DNA of 64,000 bases from Amycolatopsis sp. NBC_00345 (GCF_036116635.1 NZ_CP107995.1:4526001-4590000); one strand, 5' to 3'; positions 1 to 8,150 are shown, counted from the stretch's first letter. Notes: generated from the sequence alone by a model not told the origin. A program made the numbers and translations.

Positions 1-214
1 CGGCCGCGTCCGCGCCGTGTCCCCCGTACTCTTCGGCGATGTTGATCGCGTGATAACCGGCTTTCGACAACGCGTCGTACGCCTCTTGCGGGTAGCGCTC
101 CTGCCTGTCGACTTCCGCCGAATACGGCGCGATTTCCCGCTCGGCGAGCGCACGGACCGACGACCGCAGAGCCTCGTGCTCGCCGGCCGGTTGAAACCCC
201 CAGTGTTGCTCCAT
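1..214 (-). CDS. Acyl-CoA dehydrogenase, N-terminal part (gene runs off the window)
   Basis: Only the first 71 residues are visible. They start MEQHWGFQPAGEHEALRSSV and continue through an all-helical stretch to an EEYGGHGADA segment, which is typical of the N-terminal domain of flavin-dependent acyl-CoA dehydrogenases. The ATG at 214 follows a strong AGGAGGGG ribosome site. The gene lies 29 bases after the monooxygenase gene on the same strand and is probably the last visible member of the operon that begins at 7325. It could desaturate the acyl chain of the operon's product, but that role is inferred from position. The catalytic Glu lies outside the window. Confidence 0.8.
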   Translation of the reverse strand, partial: MEQHWGFQPAGEHEALRSSVRALAEREIAPYSAEVDRQERYPQEAYDALSKAGYHAINIAEEYGGHGADAA

Positions 215-243
215 CGTGTTTCCCCTCCTGTCGTGTGGAACGG

Positions 244-537
244 TCAGACGTCCAATCGGCGTATGTGATGTGGCCGGGGCGGCCCGTCGAGTTGCCCCTC
301 CACCCTGTCCAGCAGGAGCCGCATGTGCGCTGTCCGCAGGTGCGTGTCGATGGCCGCCTGATCGGCCCACTCCTCGTCGATCACCAGGGTGTGCTCGTGA
401 TCGACCGAGACGTGGACGTCGTAGCGCAAGTTCCCGGTCTCTGCCCGCGTCGCGGGGACAGCCTCCGCGAGCGCTTCGACCAGCGAGTCGAGGCAGCCGG
501 GTCGCACTGTGACGGTAACGAAGGACTTGATGGTCAT
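244..537 (-). CDS. Antibiotic biosynthesis monooxygenase (ABM) domain protein
   Basis: This is a 97-residue protein of the size and pattern of the dimeric alpha/beta-barrel ABM family: beta strand MTIKSFVTVTVRPG, a helix, then RYDVHVSVDHEHTLVIDEEW, then a helix with HLRTAHM. Family members include cofactor-free quinone-forming monooxygenases and small-molecule-processing proteins of unknown activity. The ATG at 537 is chosen because GGAAGAGGA sits just upstream; longer readings in the frame have no domain support. It sits between the MFS exporter (32-base gap) and the acyl-CoA dehydrogenase in one operon. It may tailor the operon's product or protect against a reactive intermediate; the sequence does not decide this. 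Confidence 0.8.
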   Translation of the reverse strand: MTIKSFVTVTVRPGCLDSLVEALAEAVPATRAETGNLRYDVHVSVDHEHTLVIDEEWADQAAIDTHLRTAHMRLLLDRVEGQLDGPPRPHHIRRLDV

Positions 538-569
538 TTCGATCCTCTTCCTGACGGGGACTGCGGGTT

Positions 570-1940
570 TCACGCCGTTTTCCCGCTGGCGGGCAGCAGC
601 GGGCGCGCCGCGGCGGCCATGCCCAGCAGCAGCACGACGGACATGACCGCCGAGACGCGCATCGCCTCGGTCACGCCACCCGTGGTGGTGATCAGCAGGC
701 CGAACACCGCAACGCCGACGACGCTGCCCATCTGCCGGGCCGCCTGCAGTGCACCGGATGCCAGGCCGACCCGGCTGGCGGGCACCCCGCTGACCAGCGT
801 GGCCATCATCGGGGGCGCCGCGATGCCGACGCCGATGGCGATCGGCAGGGTCGAGGCCACCACGAACCACAGTGGCGAGGTGGAGCTGGTCGCGGTGAAC
901 ATGGCGAACCCGGCCGCCTCGATGACCAGGCCCGCGACGATCACCGCCCGCGCGCCGAAACGGCGGCTCAGGCGATTGACGGTGAGGTTACAGACGCCGA
1001 TGGTCACCATCATCGGCACGAACAGCAAGCCGGCCACGAACGCCGACGTGCCGCGCACGTTCTGGAAGTAGAGCGAGAGGATGAACAGGATCCCGAAGTT
1101 GGTGATGTTGAGGATGGTGCCCACACCGACGCAGGACAGAAACACCCGGTCCGAACCTAGGTCGACCGGCACCACGACGGTTTCCTTCCGCCGTTCCACT
1201 CGCCAGAATCCCAGCGCCCCCAGCACGAAGACGCCGACGCTGCCGAGTACCAGCGGTGACGACAGTCCGGCTTCCCCGACCTCGATGATCGCGAAGGTGA
1301 GCGAGGCGAGCGTGACCATCGCCAGCACCTGGCCTGCGACATCGAACTTGGCGTAATGACCGGTGGAACGCGGGATGCTCCGCAGTCCCCACAGGCCGAG
1401 CAACCCGAACGGGATGTTGACGAAGAAGATGGACTGCCAGCCGAGCCACGAGGTCAGCAGCCCGCCCACCGTGGGACCCGCGGCCAGCGAAATCGTCCCG
1501 CCCGCCGCCCACAGCGCGATCGCCTTCGCGCGTTCTTCGGTGTCGCTGACACATTCCCGCAGCAGCGACAGCGACGCCGGCAAGGCCGCCGCGGCCCCGG
1601 CGCCCTGCACGGCCCTGGCCAGCAGCAGCACCAGAGCCGTCGGCGCCAAACCGCAGAGGATGGAACCGGCGACGAACACACCGAGCCCGGCAGCGAACAG
1701 ACGCCGCGCGCCCAGCCTGTCGGACAAGGAACCGGATGACAACATCAGGGACGCGAAGACCAGCGTGTACGCGTCGACGACCCACTGCAATTGGGAAGTG
1801 TCGGCATCGAGACTTCGCCCAATCGCCGGCAGCGAGACGTTCACGATGGTGACGTCCAAGGTGACCAGGAAGATGGCGCAGCAAGTGACGATGACCGCCC
1901 TGGCCATCGAAACCTGCCGGACGGGGGGAGGCGTAGTCAC
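570..1940 (-). CDS. MFS transporter, DHA2-like drug/H+ antiporter
   Basis: This 456-residue membrane protein has about 14 hydrophobic segments. The first helix holds the DHA2-type motif LVTLDVTIVNVSLPAIG, followed by the QLQWVVDAYTL segment and motif A (SGSLSDRLGARR). Helix 5 has the antiporter-type GPTVGG sequence. Proteins of this subgroup export drugs and secondary metabolites. A GTG start at 1940 is chosen because AGAAGGA lies eight bases upstream; the longer upstream reading is low-complexity Arg/Pro sequence. It lies 44 bases downstream of the FAD monooxygenase and is the likely exporter of the operon's product, or a self-resistance pump. Confidence 0.9.
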   Translation of the reverse strand: MTTPPPVRQVSMARAVIVTCCAIFLVTLDVTIVNVSLPAIGRSLDADTSQLQWVVDAYTLVFASLMLSSGSLSDRLGARRLFAAGLGVFVAGSILCGLAPTALVLLLARAVQGAGAAAALPASLSLLRECVSDTEERAKAIALWAAGGTISLAAGPTVGGLLTSWLGWQSIFFVNIPFGLLGLWGLRSIPRSTGHYAKFDVAGQVLAMVTLASLTFAIIEVGEAGLSSPLVLGSVGVFVLGALGFWRVERRKETVVVPVDLGSDRVFLSCVGVGTILNITNFGILFILSLYFQNVRGTSAFVAGLLFVPMMVTIGVCNLTVNRLSRRFGARAVIVAGLVIEAAGFAMFTATSSTSPLWFVVASTLPIAIGVGIAAPPMMATLVSGVPASRVGLASGALQAARQMGSVVGVAVFGLLITTTGGVTEAMRVSAVMSVVLLLGMAAAARPLLPASGKTA

Positions 1941-1984
1941 GCGGGTGTTCCTTCTTCTCGAGGGTGGTGGTCGAGCGGCACAGG

Positions 1985-3580
1985 TCAACGTGGGACGGCG
2001 GGAAGGCGGTTCAGCGCCGGATCGGACCGCTCCGCACGAGCGGTGGACCGGGCCACCTCGGCGGCAACGGCCGCGGCACCGGACTCGATGTCGAATTGGG
2101 CGAGGTCGACGAGCGTCGCGAGATGCCCGTCGGGCCGGACGACGAAGGCAGCGCGCGACCGGCCGAGGCGGCCGAGCAGGGCCCCCGGCGGGCGACCGGC
2201 GAGATCGATCAGCCGCAGACCGGGCAGCACCGCCTGGATCGCCGCGACCCGGGGCACCCAGTCCGCGGCGCGGTACTCCGCGCCCGGCCACAGCAGCACC
2301 GTGTGGGTGTCCGGCGCGAGCGTCGGCGTCGCGTCGGCGCCGGTCCAGCCCAGCGGGACGCGCTGCCCGGCAGCCATCGGATCGCCGGGCCCTGCCGGGC
2401 CGTAGCTGGTGTCGAGCTGCGCGAGCCGCGGGGCGATCGACCGGTCGAAAACCCCGGTGGCCGAACCGATCCGCATCGTGAGATCACGCACCGTCATCCG
2501 CGTCCTGTCCGTGTACAGCCCGATGCGGGCCAGGAATGTCGTAGCCGAGGCCACCCTCGCCACAGCGGGCCGCCGTTCCGCGTCATAGCTCTCCAGGATT
2601 CCGGTGCCGTACCGGCCGCGAGAAACCCCTGCCAGCTTCCACGCCAGGTTGGCCGCGTCCTGTATGCCGGTGTTCATACCCTGTGCCCCGGCGGGACTCA
2701 TCACGTGGGCCGCGTCGCCGACCAGGAAGACCCGGCCCCGACGGAAGGTGTCGGCGGTGCGGACGTGAGCGGTGAAGATCGCGCTGAATCGCATCTCGCC
2801 GACCTCTTTGATGCCGGGGACGCGCTCGGCGAGCAAGCGCTCGAACAACTCCCGGCCGGGTTCGTCGCCGCCGGTGTACCAGGCCGGCACGCTGGCAGCG
2901 ACGCGGAAGACGTCCCCGCCCATCGGTCCGAGTGCCATGTTCCCCCGTTCGGTGAGGAAATAGGCCGCTTCGTTCTTCGTCACCTCGCCGACCAGTTCGG
3001 CGTCGGTGATCGCCAGTCTGACCGGGAGGGTCTGACCGTCGAAGGTGAAACCCGAGAGCTGCCGCACCGCGCTATGGGAGCCATCGGCACCCACCACCCA
3101 GTCGTAGAACTCGGTGACCGGTGTCGTTCCAGCTTCGCGCAGCATGACGTCGACCCGGTCCGGAGTCTGCGAGACCGCCCTCAGCTCGCACCCTGTCCGC
3201 ACGACGCCGCCGAGCTCGGCGAAGCGTTCCTCGAGGATCTGTTCCGTCCTCGACTGCGCGATGGCGATCCCATAGGGGTAGCGGGTGCCGCGAAGCCGGT
3301 CCAACCTCAGCTCACCGACACGCTTCTTACGCGAGTAGTAGTTCATCCGGTCGAAGTAGTGACCTGCGCCGATGACCCGATCGGTGACCTCCACACGGTC
3401 GAGCAGTTCGAGGATCCGCGGCCACAGCACGGTCGCCCGCGAATGCGGGCTGCCCAGCCTGGCTGCCTTGTCGATGACCTGTACATCCACCCCCTGCGCG
3501 AGCAGCTCGGCACCCAGCAGCAGGCCCACCGGCCCCGCGCCGACCACGAGCACCCGCGCGCTGTTCCGGTTCTGTGCCAC
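1985..3580 (-). CDS. FAD-dependent aromatic monooxygenase (PHBH/PheA-TfdB type)
   Basis: This 531-residue group A flavoprotein monooxygenase has a Rossmann FAD site VLVVGAGPVGLLLGAELLAQ at residues 10-29, the DG motif WVVGADGSHSAVRQ near 160-175, and the GD motif VFLVGDAAHVMSPAGAQGMN near 283-302. A C-terminal thioredoxin-like domain (VLLWPGAEY, FVVRPDGHLATLVD) is typical of the phenol hydroxylase and polyketide oxygenase branch. It starts with GTG at 3580, directly abutting the thioesterase stop, with GGGAGAAG upstream, so translation is probably coupled. Within this operon it would hydroxylate or epoxidise the product. The substrate is not predictable from sequence. Confidence 0.88.
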   Translation of the reverse strand: MAQNRNSARVLVVGAGPVGLLLGAELLAQGVDVQVIDKAARLGSPHSRATVLWPRILELLDRVEVTDRVIGAGHYFDRMNYYSRKKRVGELRLDRLRGTRYPYGIAIAQSRTEQILEERFAELGGVVRTGCELRAVSQTPDRVDVMLREAGTTPVTEFYDWVVGADGSHSAVRQLSGFTFDGQTLPVRLAITDAELVGEVTKNEAAYFLTERGNMALGPMGGDVFRVAASVPAWYTGGDEPGRELFERLLAERVPGIKEVGEMRFSAIFTAHVRTADTFRRGRVFLVGDAAHVMSPAGAQGMNTGIQDAANLAWKLAGVSRGRYGTGILESYDAERRPAVARVASATTFLARIGLYTDRTRMTVRDLTMRIGSATGVFDRSIAPRLAQLDTSYGPAGPGDPMAAGQRVPLGWTGADATPTLAPDTHTVLLWPGAEYRAADWVPRVAAIQAVLPGLRLIDLAGRPPGALLGRLGRSRAAFVVRPDGHLATLVDLAQFDIESGAAAVAAEVARSTARAERSDPALNRLPAVPR

Positions 3581-4345
3581 CTACTTCTCCCTTCCACTCT
3601 TGACCATCGCGCCGCGCACCGCCACCGAAAAGGCCGCGGCCACTGGGCCGCTGTTGTCAGGGTCGAAGGCCGCGAAATGGCCTCCGCGCACCACGCTGCC
3701 GTTGACTGCGCCCTCGGTGAAACCGTGCCACTTCGCCAGCTCGCCGACTGGAACAAGCGGGTCGGCATCGCCACAGACATAGGAGACGTCGGCTCGGCAC
3801 CGTTCCCGAGCGGCAGGCAGGTCGCCTTCGCCGACGATCGAGAAGTCGGCGCGCACCCGCCGCACCAGCTCGCCGACGACGTCGGCATCGGCCAGCGCAC
3901 GCTCGTCGACAGCCCCTCCCGACGCCAGCAATGCCCGGATGGCGCCGTCGCTGACCGGGCCGGGATGCAGCCTGGCCAACCCGGCAGGACTTTGTGCCAC
4001 GAGTACACAGGTCGAAGCCGCGCCGGGCGTGCGCGACGCCACACCGAGTGCGAGCAGCGCGCCCAGGCTGACGCCGACCAGCACTCGAGGAAGGCGTGCG
4101 TACTCCCCCAGCTCGACCGAGACAGACGCGGTGATCGTATCCAGCGACATAGTGCGCTCCTCGCCGTCCAGGCGTGGGGGCCGGAAGCAATGGGCCGCGC
4201 ATCCCGGCGGCAACAGCCTGCTCAGCGTCCGCAGGCCTACCACGCTCCCGCCGGCGAAAGGAAAGAACAACACCGATGCGGCGGGACTCGGTGGCGCGGC
4301 GAGGCAAGTCCAGTTGCGACGGCGGACAGCCGTGGCGGTCAGCAT
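3581..4345 (-). CDS. Type II thioesterase (alpha/beta hydrolase)
   Basis: This 254-residue protein matches the stand-alone thioesterases of polyketide and peptide clusters. It has an N-terminal LFFPFAGGS strand-turn, nucleophile GVSLGALLAL with Ser93, an acid in GDADPLVP near 192-199, and His223 in GGHFAAF. These enzymes unload carrier proteins, either clearing stalled chains or releasing product. The ATG at 4345 overlaps the end of the phosphatase gene by seven bases and has GGAGA upstream. Its presence with a discrete ACP in the same operon suggests that it edits or hydrolyses the acyl-ACP made by the KAS III. Confidence 0.85.
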   Translation of the reverse strand: MLTATAVRRRNWTCLAAPPSPAASVLFFPFAGGSVVGLRTLSRLLPPGCAAHCFRPPRLDGEERTMSLDTITASVSVELGEYARLPRVLVGVSLGALLALGVASRTPGAASTCVLVAQSPAGLARLHPGPVSDGAIRALLASGGAVDERALADADVVGELVRRVRADFSIVGEGDLPAARERCRADVSYVCGDADPLVPVGELAKWHGFTEGAVNGSVVRGGHFAAFDPDNSGPVAAAFSVAVRGAMVKSGREK

Positions 4346-5007
4346 GTCTCCACAGCCCGTCGTCCGCCGTGCCCGTCGGCAAGGCACTGCCCGGCCCAGT
4401 CCGCGCAAGCGCGCGCGGTCACATCCCAGCGCCGGATGTCGAGCGACAGCCCGGCGCTCTGTCCATAGCGGACACACACGCCGTGGCAGTTGCGCACCCG
4501 GCGTGACGAGGGCACCGGCCCTAGATATCCGGCTAGCGGAGCCAGCACACCGCCGTGGGTAACCAGCAGAACCGCCGCCCACCCTTCGGCCAGGCCTTGC
4601 CTCAACACGGTTTGAAGGCAAGAGGACACCCTGTGCAGGACCGCTTTCTGAGTTTCGCCGCCTGCCGGGGCGTAGTCGGCGTCGGACACCAGCCTGGCGA
4701 ACTGCGCGCCGTGGGCCGCGGTGTAGCTATCGATGTCGCAGCCTTCCAGGTCACCGAGGTCCCGCTCCCGCAAGCCGTCAAGGACGCGATGGCCGACGCC
4801 CAGCGCGTCGCCGACCAGACTCGCCGTCTCCCGGGCCCTGGACAGCGGCGAGGAGTACACGGCGGAGAAATGCCCGTCCGCCAATGCTCGCGCGGCGTCC
4901 GCCGCCTGGCACTCCCCTGCCTCGTTCAACGGCTCATCGGCCCGGCCGAGGAACCGGTGCTGGGCATTGGACTCGGTTTCACCGTGCCGCAGCAGAACGA
5001 GTTTCAC
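4339..5007 (-). CDS. Histidine phosphatase family protein (phosphoglycerate-mutase-like)
   Basis: This 222-residue protein has the family signature LLRHGETESN at residues 5-14 (phospho-accepting His8), Arg/Glu residues in SPLSRARETA and LRERDLGDLEG, and the second catalytic His in LLVTHGG near 148-154. Such enzymes dephosphorylate small phosphate esters. Its GTG start overlaps the AvrD stop as GTGA, with GGAGG upstream, so the two are probably translated together. Because AvrD-type chemistry joins a ketose-derived unit to an acyl chain, a dedicated phosphatase could remove a sugar-phosphate group from the intermediate; this is inference. The last ~40 residues carry Cys and Arg and look less conserved. 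Confidence 0.85.
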   Translation of the reverse strand: MKLVLLRHGETESNAQHRFLGRADEPLNEAGECQAADAARALADGHFSAVYSSPLSRARETASLVGDALGVGHRVLDGLRERDLGDLEGCDIDSYTAAHGAQFARLVSDADYAPAGGETQKAVLHRVSSCLQTVLRQGLAEGWAAVLLVTHGGVLAPLAGYLGPVPSSRRVRNCHGVCVRYGQSAGLSLDIRRWDVTARACADWAGQCLADGHGGRRAVETC

Positions 5008-5969
5008 AGCCCGGCCTCCGGAAGCCGGTGAGCCACCTCGAACGTGGTGGTCACATCGGCGCAGCTCCCCCGCCAGGACGAGGCACTCCAGATCTCGCCG
5101 CCTTTCGGCAAGTGCTCGTGGTCAAGCACGGCCACCGTCACCGAGTCCGCACCGTCGCGGCGCCTCGGCGGCCCGGTCCGGCTTGCGGTGAACACACGTG
5201 TCCACAACGTGTTGCTGTCCGCTCGCGCGACGTCGTCGATCCGGTAGAGCAGAGCCTGCGCGGTCTGTGCGACCGCCAGGATGTTCTGCACGTCGGTCAC
5301 GAACGGGCGGTGAGCCGCGGCAAGACCCGCGGGCGGGCCGCCGCGCCCGGCCTCATCCAGGAACCGGACAGCAGCGACGGCGGTGCGGGCGGGGACGTCG
5401 AGCTCGACGTCGTGCAGAGCGATTCCCGGCTGATCCGCCCCGCTCACCAGGCCGGCGGTGAACACGGTTTCCGGTCCCGCCTCTCCTGGCGCGCGCGGAA
5501 GCTCGACGACGTACGTGGTGCGCATCGAACCCATTTCACTGGTGAACTCGTAGGCGGGTGCACTCCCGTCACCGCGCTCCACGATCGCAGTTCGTATCTC
5601 GATGGTGTCGACGCTTTCCTGCGCCGCCGGGCCCGCACGCAGGCTCAGCGACCGTATCCACGCTCGGGCGACCTCGTCGGAGGTCAGTCCCGCCCACGAC
5701 CTCAGATGCGACTCGGCGATGAGCCCGGCCAGCACTGTCGCGTCTATTGTGGACAAGTGCGGCCGCAGCCCTGTACCCGGCTTCTTGGTCGACCAGTCAC
5801 GGGGGTAGTCGATCGCCGCCCGGTCGGTGCGCACCGTCGTGGCGCCTGCCTGCTCGGTACCGGAGTGCCACAACCGCTGCTCGACCCGGCGATAGCCCGA
5901 GCCGAAGAACCGCCCTTCGGCGGGCCCCAGCAGTGCGTCGATCCCGGCGTGGGTCTCACGCGTGGTCAT
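5004..5969 (-). CDS. AvrD family protein (syringolide-synthase-like)
   Basis: This 321-residue protein is close to the usual length of the Pseudomonas avirulence D family (about 310). Recognisable family segments are LLGPAEGRFFGSGYRRV near residues 13-29, a PRDWSTKK stretch near 56-63, and RPHLSTIDATVLAGLIAESHL near 69-89. In P. syringae, AvrD is the enzyme behind syringolides, acyl glycosides built from a pentulose and a beta-ketoacyl chain. The ATG at 5969 follows GGAGG and overlaps the ACP gene by 14 bases; the 3' end overlaps the phosphatase gene. Neighbouring KAS III and ACP fit supply of the acyl half. Family assignment is from memory of conserved segments and needs a profile search. 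Confidence 0.75.
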   Translation of the reverse strand: MTTRETHAGIDALLGPAEGRFFGSGYRRVEQRLWHSGTEQAGATTVRTDRAAIDYPRDWSTKKPGTGLRPHLSTIDATVLAGLIAESHLRSWAGLTSDEVARAWIRSLSLRAGPAAQESVDTIEIRTAIVERGDGSAPAYEFTSEMGSMRTTYVVELPRAPGEAGPETVFTAGLVSGADQPGIALHDVELDVPARTAVAAVRFLDEAGRGGPPAGLAAAHRPFVTDVQNILAVAQTAQALLYRIDDVARADSNTLWTRVFTASRTGPPRRRDGADSVTVAVLDHEHLPKGGEIWSASSWRGSCADVTTTFEVAHRLPEAGL

Positions 5970-6234
5970 GGCCGGCCTCCGCCAGCTTCCGGCTGGTCAG
6001 CGTGATGACCTCATCGAGCGACTTGCCAGCGTCGATCTCGCCGTCGAGAAAGACGACGCCGAACAATTTCTTGATCTTCAGTTCGAGCTGGACCACGCCC
6101 AGCGAGTCTATTCCCGCGTCTTCCAAGGTGCCTGCTCGTGCCCCGGTTCCGGTGACGCCGAACTTCACGGAGACGAAGTCCATGACCTCGGCCTCCACCT
6201 TGGCTGTCATCGGCGCCGTGCTGCGTTCGCTCAT
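5956..6234 (-). CDS. Acyl carrier protein
   Basis: This 92-residue protein has the carrier-protein phosphopantetheine site DAGIDSLGVVQLEL, with the attachment residue Ser44, and a following helix KIKKLFGVVFLDGE as in fatty-acid and discrete polyketide ACPs. The tail (KLAEAGHDHA) is not conserved. It carries acyl intermediates as thioesters. The ATG at 6234 has only weak GCAGG spacing. It lies 92 bases after the KAS III gene and overlaps the AvrD gene by 14 bases, so it is almost certainly dedicated to the AvrD-centred pathway rather than to primary fatty acid synthesis. Confidence 0.92.
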   Translation of the reverse strand: MSERSTAPMTAKVEAEVMDFVSVKFGVTGTGARAGTLEDAGIDSLGVVQLELKIKKLFGVVFLDGEIDAGKSLDEVITLTSRKLAEAGHDHA

Positions 6235-6326
6235 CCTGCGTTACCCCAATCCCCAGTGATGGTTCCTGTTCACGCCACCGCTACGTCGCGGCCGTGTCGA
6301 GCAATGGTCCGGTGGTGCCGGTGCGC

Positions 6327-7325
6327 TCAGGAGACGGCCTTTTCCGGCCAGGTGACCACAGTGGACCCCCAAGCAGTGCCGCCGCCGAATGCGGTGATCA
6401 GCACGCGGAGTCCTGGCGACAGCACACCTTCCTTGATGGCATCGCACAGGGCGAGCGGGATGGACGCGGACAGAGTGTTCCCTTTTTCCCCGATATTGAT
6501 GAAGAACTTCTTCGGATCGAGCTCCAGCTCGTCCGCCAGGGCGTCGATAATCCGGCCGTTGGCCTGATGCACCACCACCAGGTCGACCTCGTCCAGGCTC
6601 AGCCCGGCCGCGCCGACCACGGTCCGCGCGGACTTCTCCAGCCGCGTCACCGCTTGGCCGAACAGGTCGCGTCCTCGCATGGCGATGTACGGGGAAGTCG
6701 AGCCGAGGAAACCGTTGGCGCGATCACGGGACCCGTAGCCCGGAATCGTCACGAGCTCACCCCAGCCGCCGTCGCTGCCAAGGTCGAAATCGCCGAGCAC
6801 CCCTGCGGCCTCCGGATCGTCGGTCGCGACGACCACTACGGCTCCGGCACCGTCGCCGAAGATCGGCGCGGTGTCACGATCCCTCGGATCAGTGAACAGG
6901 CTGGTCGTCTCCGCCGACACGAACAGGACCCGCCGCGCCAGACCGGCTCGCACATAGGCCGCGACCGTGGCCAGCCCGAAGACGAACCCGGAACACGCGG
7001 CGCTGACGTCGAACGCGGCCACCTGGGGCAGCCCCAGCCGGTGGGCCACCAACGGAGCCGTCGGCGGCGAGATGTAGTCCGGTGTGGCGGTGGAGACCAC
7101 CACCAGGTCCACCTCGTCGGAGCCCCAGGCGGCGAGGGCCCGCCGCCCGGCCTCGACGGCGAGATCGGAGGTGGCGACGCCGGGATCGACGACATGCCGG
7201 TTCGCGATTCCCGTCCTGGTCCGAATCCATTCATCCGTCGAGTCGATGGACCGGCAAATCTCATCGTTCGAAACCCGTCGCGGCGGCACGTAGCCACCGA
7301 GCGCCGCTATCGCTGCGTATTTCAC
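6327..7325 (-). CDS. Beta-ketoacyl-ACP synthase III (FabH-like ketosynthase)
   Basis: This 332-residue protein matches the length of FabH. All three thiolase-fold catalytic residues are present: Cys111 in VSAACSGFVFG, His253 in VVHQANGRI and Asn283 in EKGNTLSASIP. The N-terminal segment DEWIRTRTGI is also diagnostic. It condenses an acyl-CoA starter with a malonyl (or other) carrier substrate. The GTG at 7325 is chosen over ATGs further upstream because GGGGGGAA precedes it and the conserved domain starts there. It is the first gene of the minus-strand operon and is probably dedicated to making the acyl or beta-ketoacyl chain used by the AvrD homologue. Confidence 0.9.
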   Translation of the reverse strand: MKYAAIAALGGYVPPRRVSNDEICRSIDSTDEWIRTRTGIANRHVVDPGVATSDLAVEAGRRALAAWGSDEVDLVVVSTATPDYISPPTAPLVAHRLGLPQVAAFDVSAACSGFVFGLATVAAYVRAGLARRVLFVSAETTSLFTDPRDRDTAPIFGDGAGAVVVVATDDPEAAGVLGDFDLGSDGGWGELVTIPGYGSRDRANGFLGSTSPYIAMRGRDLFGQAVTRLEKSARTVVGAAGLSLDEVDLVVVHQANGRIIDALADELELDPKKFFINIGEKGNTLSASIPLALCDAIKEGVLSPGLRVLITAFGGGTAWGSTVVTWPEKAVS

Positions 7326-7431
7326 GCGATTCCCCCCCATTGACGTGACCGGGCCTGGTTCCATCGACAGAGCGCCGGACGACGTCGTCCAGCAAGATGC
7401 ACCTGTGACTTTTCGGACCAACCCGCACAAT

Positions 7432-7451
7432 CCGGGTTAACGATTACCCGG
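7432..7451. promoter_or_regulatory. Inverted repeat, candidate operator upstream of the AvrD operon
   Basis: CCGGGTTAACGATTACCCGG is an imperfect palindrome (8 of 10 bases pair) about 107 bases upstream of the KAS III start. It is AT-richer in the centre than the surroundings, as regulator sites often are. No regulator gene is adjacent, so the protein that binds is unknown. Confidence 0.4.
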
Positions 7452-7744
7452 ATACTCCCCATCTTCGTGAAGATCACGCTACAGGTGAGGGGGTCCACCC
7501 TTCAAGCACGCAAGCAGGTGACAGCGCCTGCGCCACGGGGGCGATGTTGAGAAGTTGTCATCCTTCGAACAAGCGGGCAGCTCAGCACTGTCACCAGCAA
7601 CAGAAGACACGCTTGCTCCAGCAAGTGGTCCGTACCAAGACGGTACATTTGTCCACTTCTGCACAAAATACGGTGATCCAGGACACAACCGCGCATCGCA
7701 GCGAAGGTCCACGACCATCCATTGTGGACTAAAATACCGTGGCC
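7452..7744. other. Gene-free spacer of lower GC with small inverted repeats
   Basis: No reading frame here resembles a known family, and base composition is visibly more AT-rich than flanking genes. Two small perfect inverted repeats occur close together: CTTGCT-CC-AGCAAG at 7612-7625 and GTACC-AAGAC-GGTAC at 7632-7646. The stretch may hold the distal part of the AvrD-operon promoter plus decayed DNA from the mobile-element zone that follows. Confidence 0.35.
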
Positions 7745-7957
7745 CATCACGGAATCGTTGACAGCGAACCGGCTCGCCTCGGCGGTCGGGCGGGCGGGCG
7801 TGCAGCTGTCGGGTGGTCTGGATTCCACGGCGATGGCCTGGCTGGCGGATTCAGCCGACCCGTTGCTAGTGACCACCACGGGTTCCTCTCCCGTCGACGA
7901 CGATCTCACCTGGGCTCGACGCGCGCCGCGGCGTTGCCGGGCGCCGACGACGCCGTC
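7745..7957 (+). pseudogene. Fragment of an asparagine-synthase/lasso-cyclase-like gene
   Basis: The plus strand encodes GVQLSGGLDSTAMAWLAD (7798-7851), the ATP-pyrophosphatase signature SGGLDST of asparagine synthase-like enzymes, including lasso peptide cyclases. It is followed by PVDDDLTWARR, which matches the spacing seen in actinobacterial lasso cyclases. Around 7918-7925 the frame shifts: RAAALPGADDAV continues the match in another frame. There is no start, no N-terminal glutaminase domain and no C-terminal half, and the reading joins directly to transposase sequence. It is a relic, with no lasso precursor or B1/B2 gene nearby. Confidence 0.6.
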
Positions 7958-8092
7958 CGCAACGGACTCACCCTCGCCTGGAGCAGCGGGGCCGTCGAAG
8001 GAGCTGTCTGCCGAATCAAAGCGATCAAGAGGCAGATGTATGGCCGAGCCAACTTCGATCTACTGCGCCGAAGCGTCCTACTCGGCACCTGA
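7958..8092 (+). pseudogene. 3' remnant of an ISL3-family transposase
   Basis: The frame reads NGLTLAWSSGAVEGAVCRIK, then AIKRQMYGRANFDLLRRSVLL and a stop at 8092. This matches the C-terminal end of ISL3 transposases, where WSNG-EG-NRIK-KRQMYGRA-FDLLR is strongly conserved. Only about 43 codons remain. The following bases (GATCACAGACTTCGTGCCAG) resemble an ISL3 terminal region. The piece is fused in frame to the second part of the asparagine-synthase-like relic, so an old insertion or deletion joined the two. Confidence 0.75.
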
Positions 8093-8150
8093 ACCAGCCA
8101 GGACGATCACAGACTTCGTGCCAGAGCCAGAACCACCGTGACTCATTTAG

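Noticed and set aside
1964..4468. Long plus-strand reading frame across two minus-strand genes
   Set aside because: It spans the FAD monooxygenase and thioesterase genes on the opposite strand, with no domain match and a low-complexity composition.
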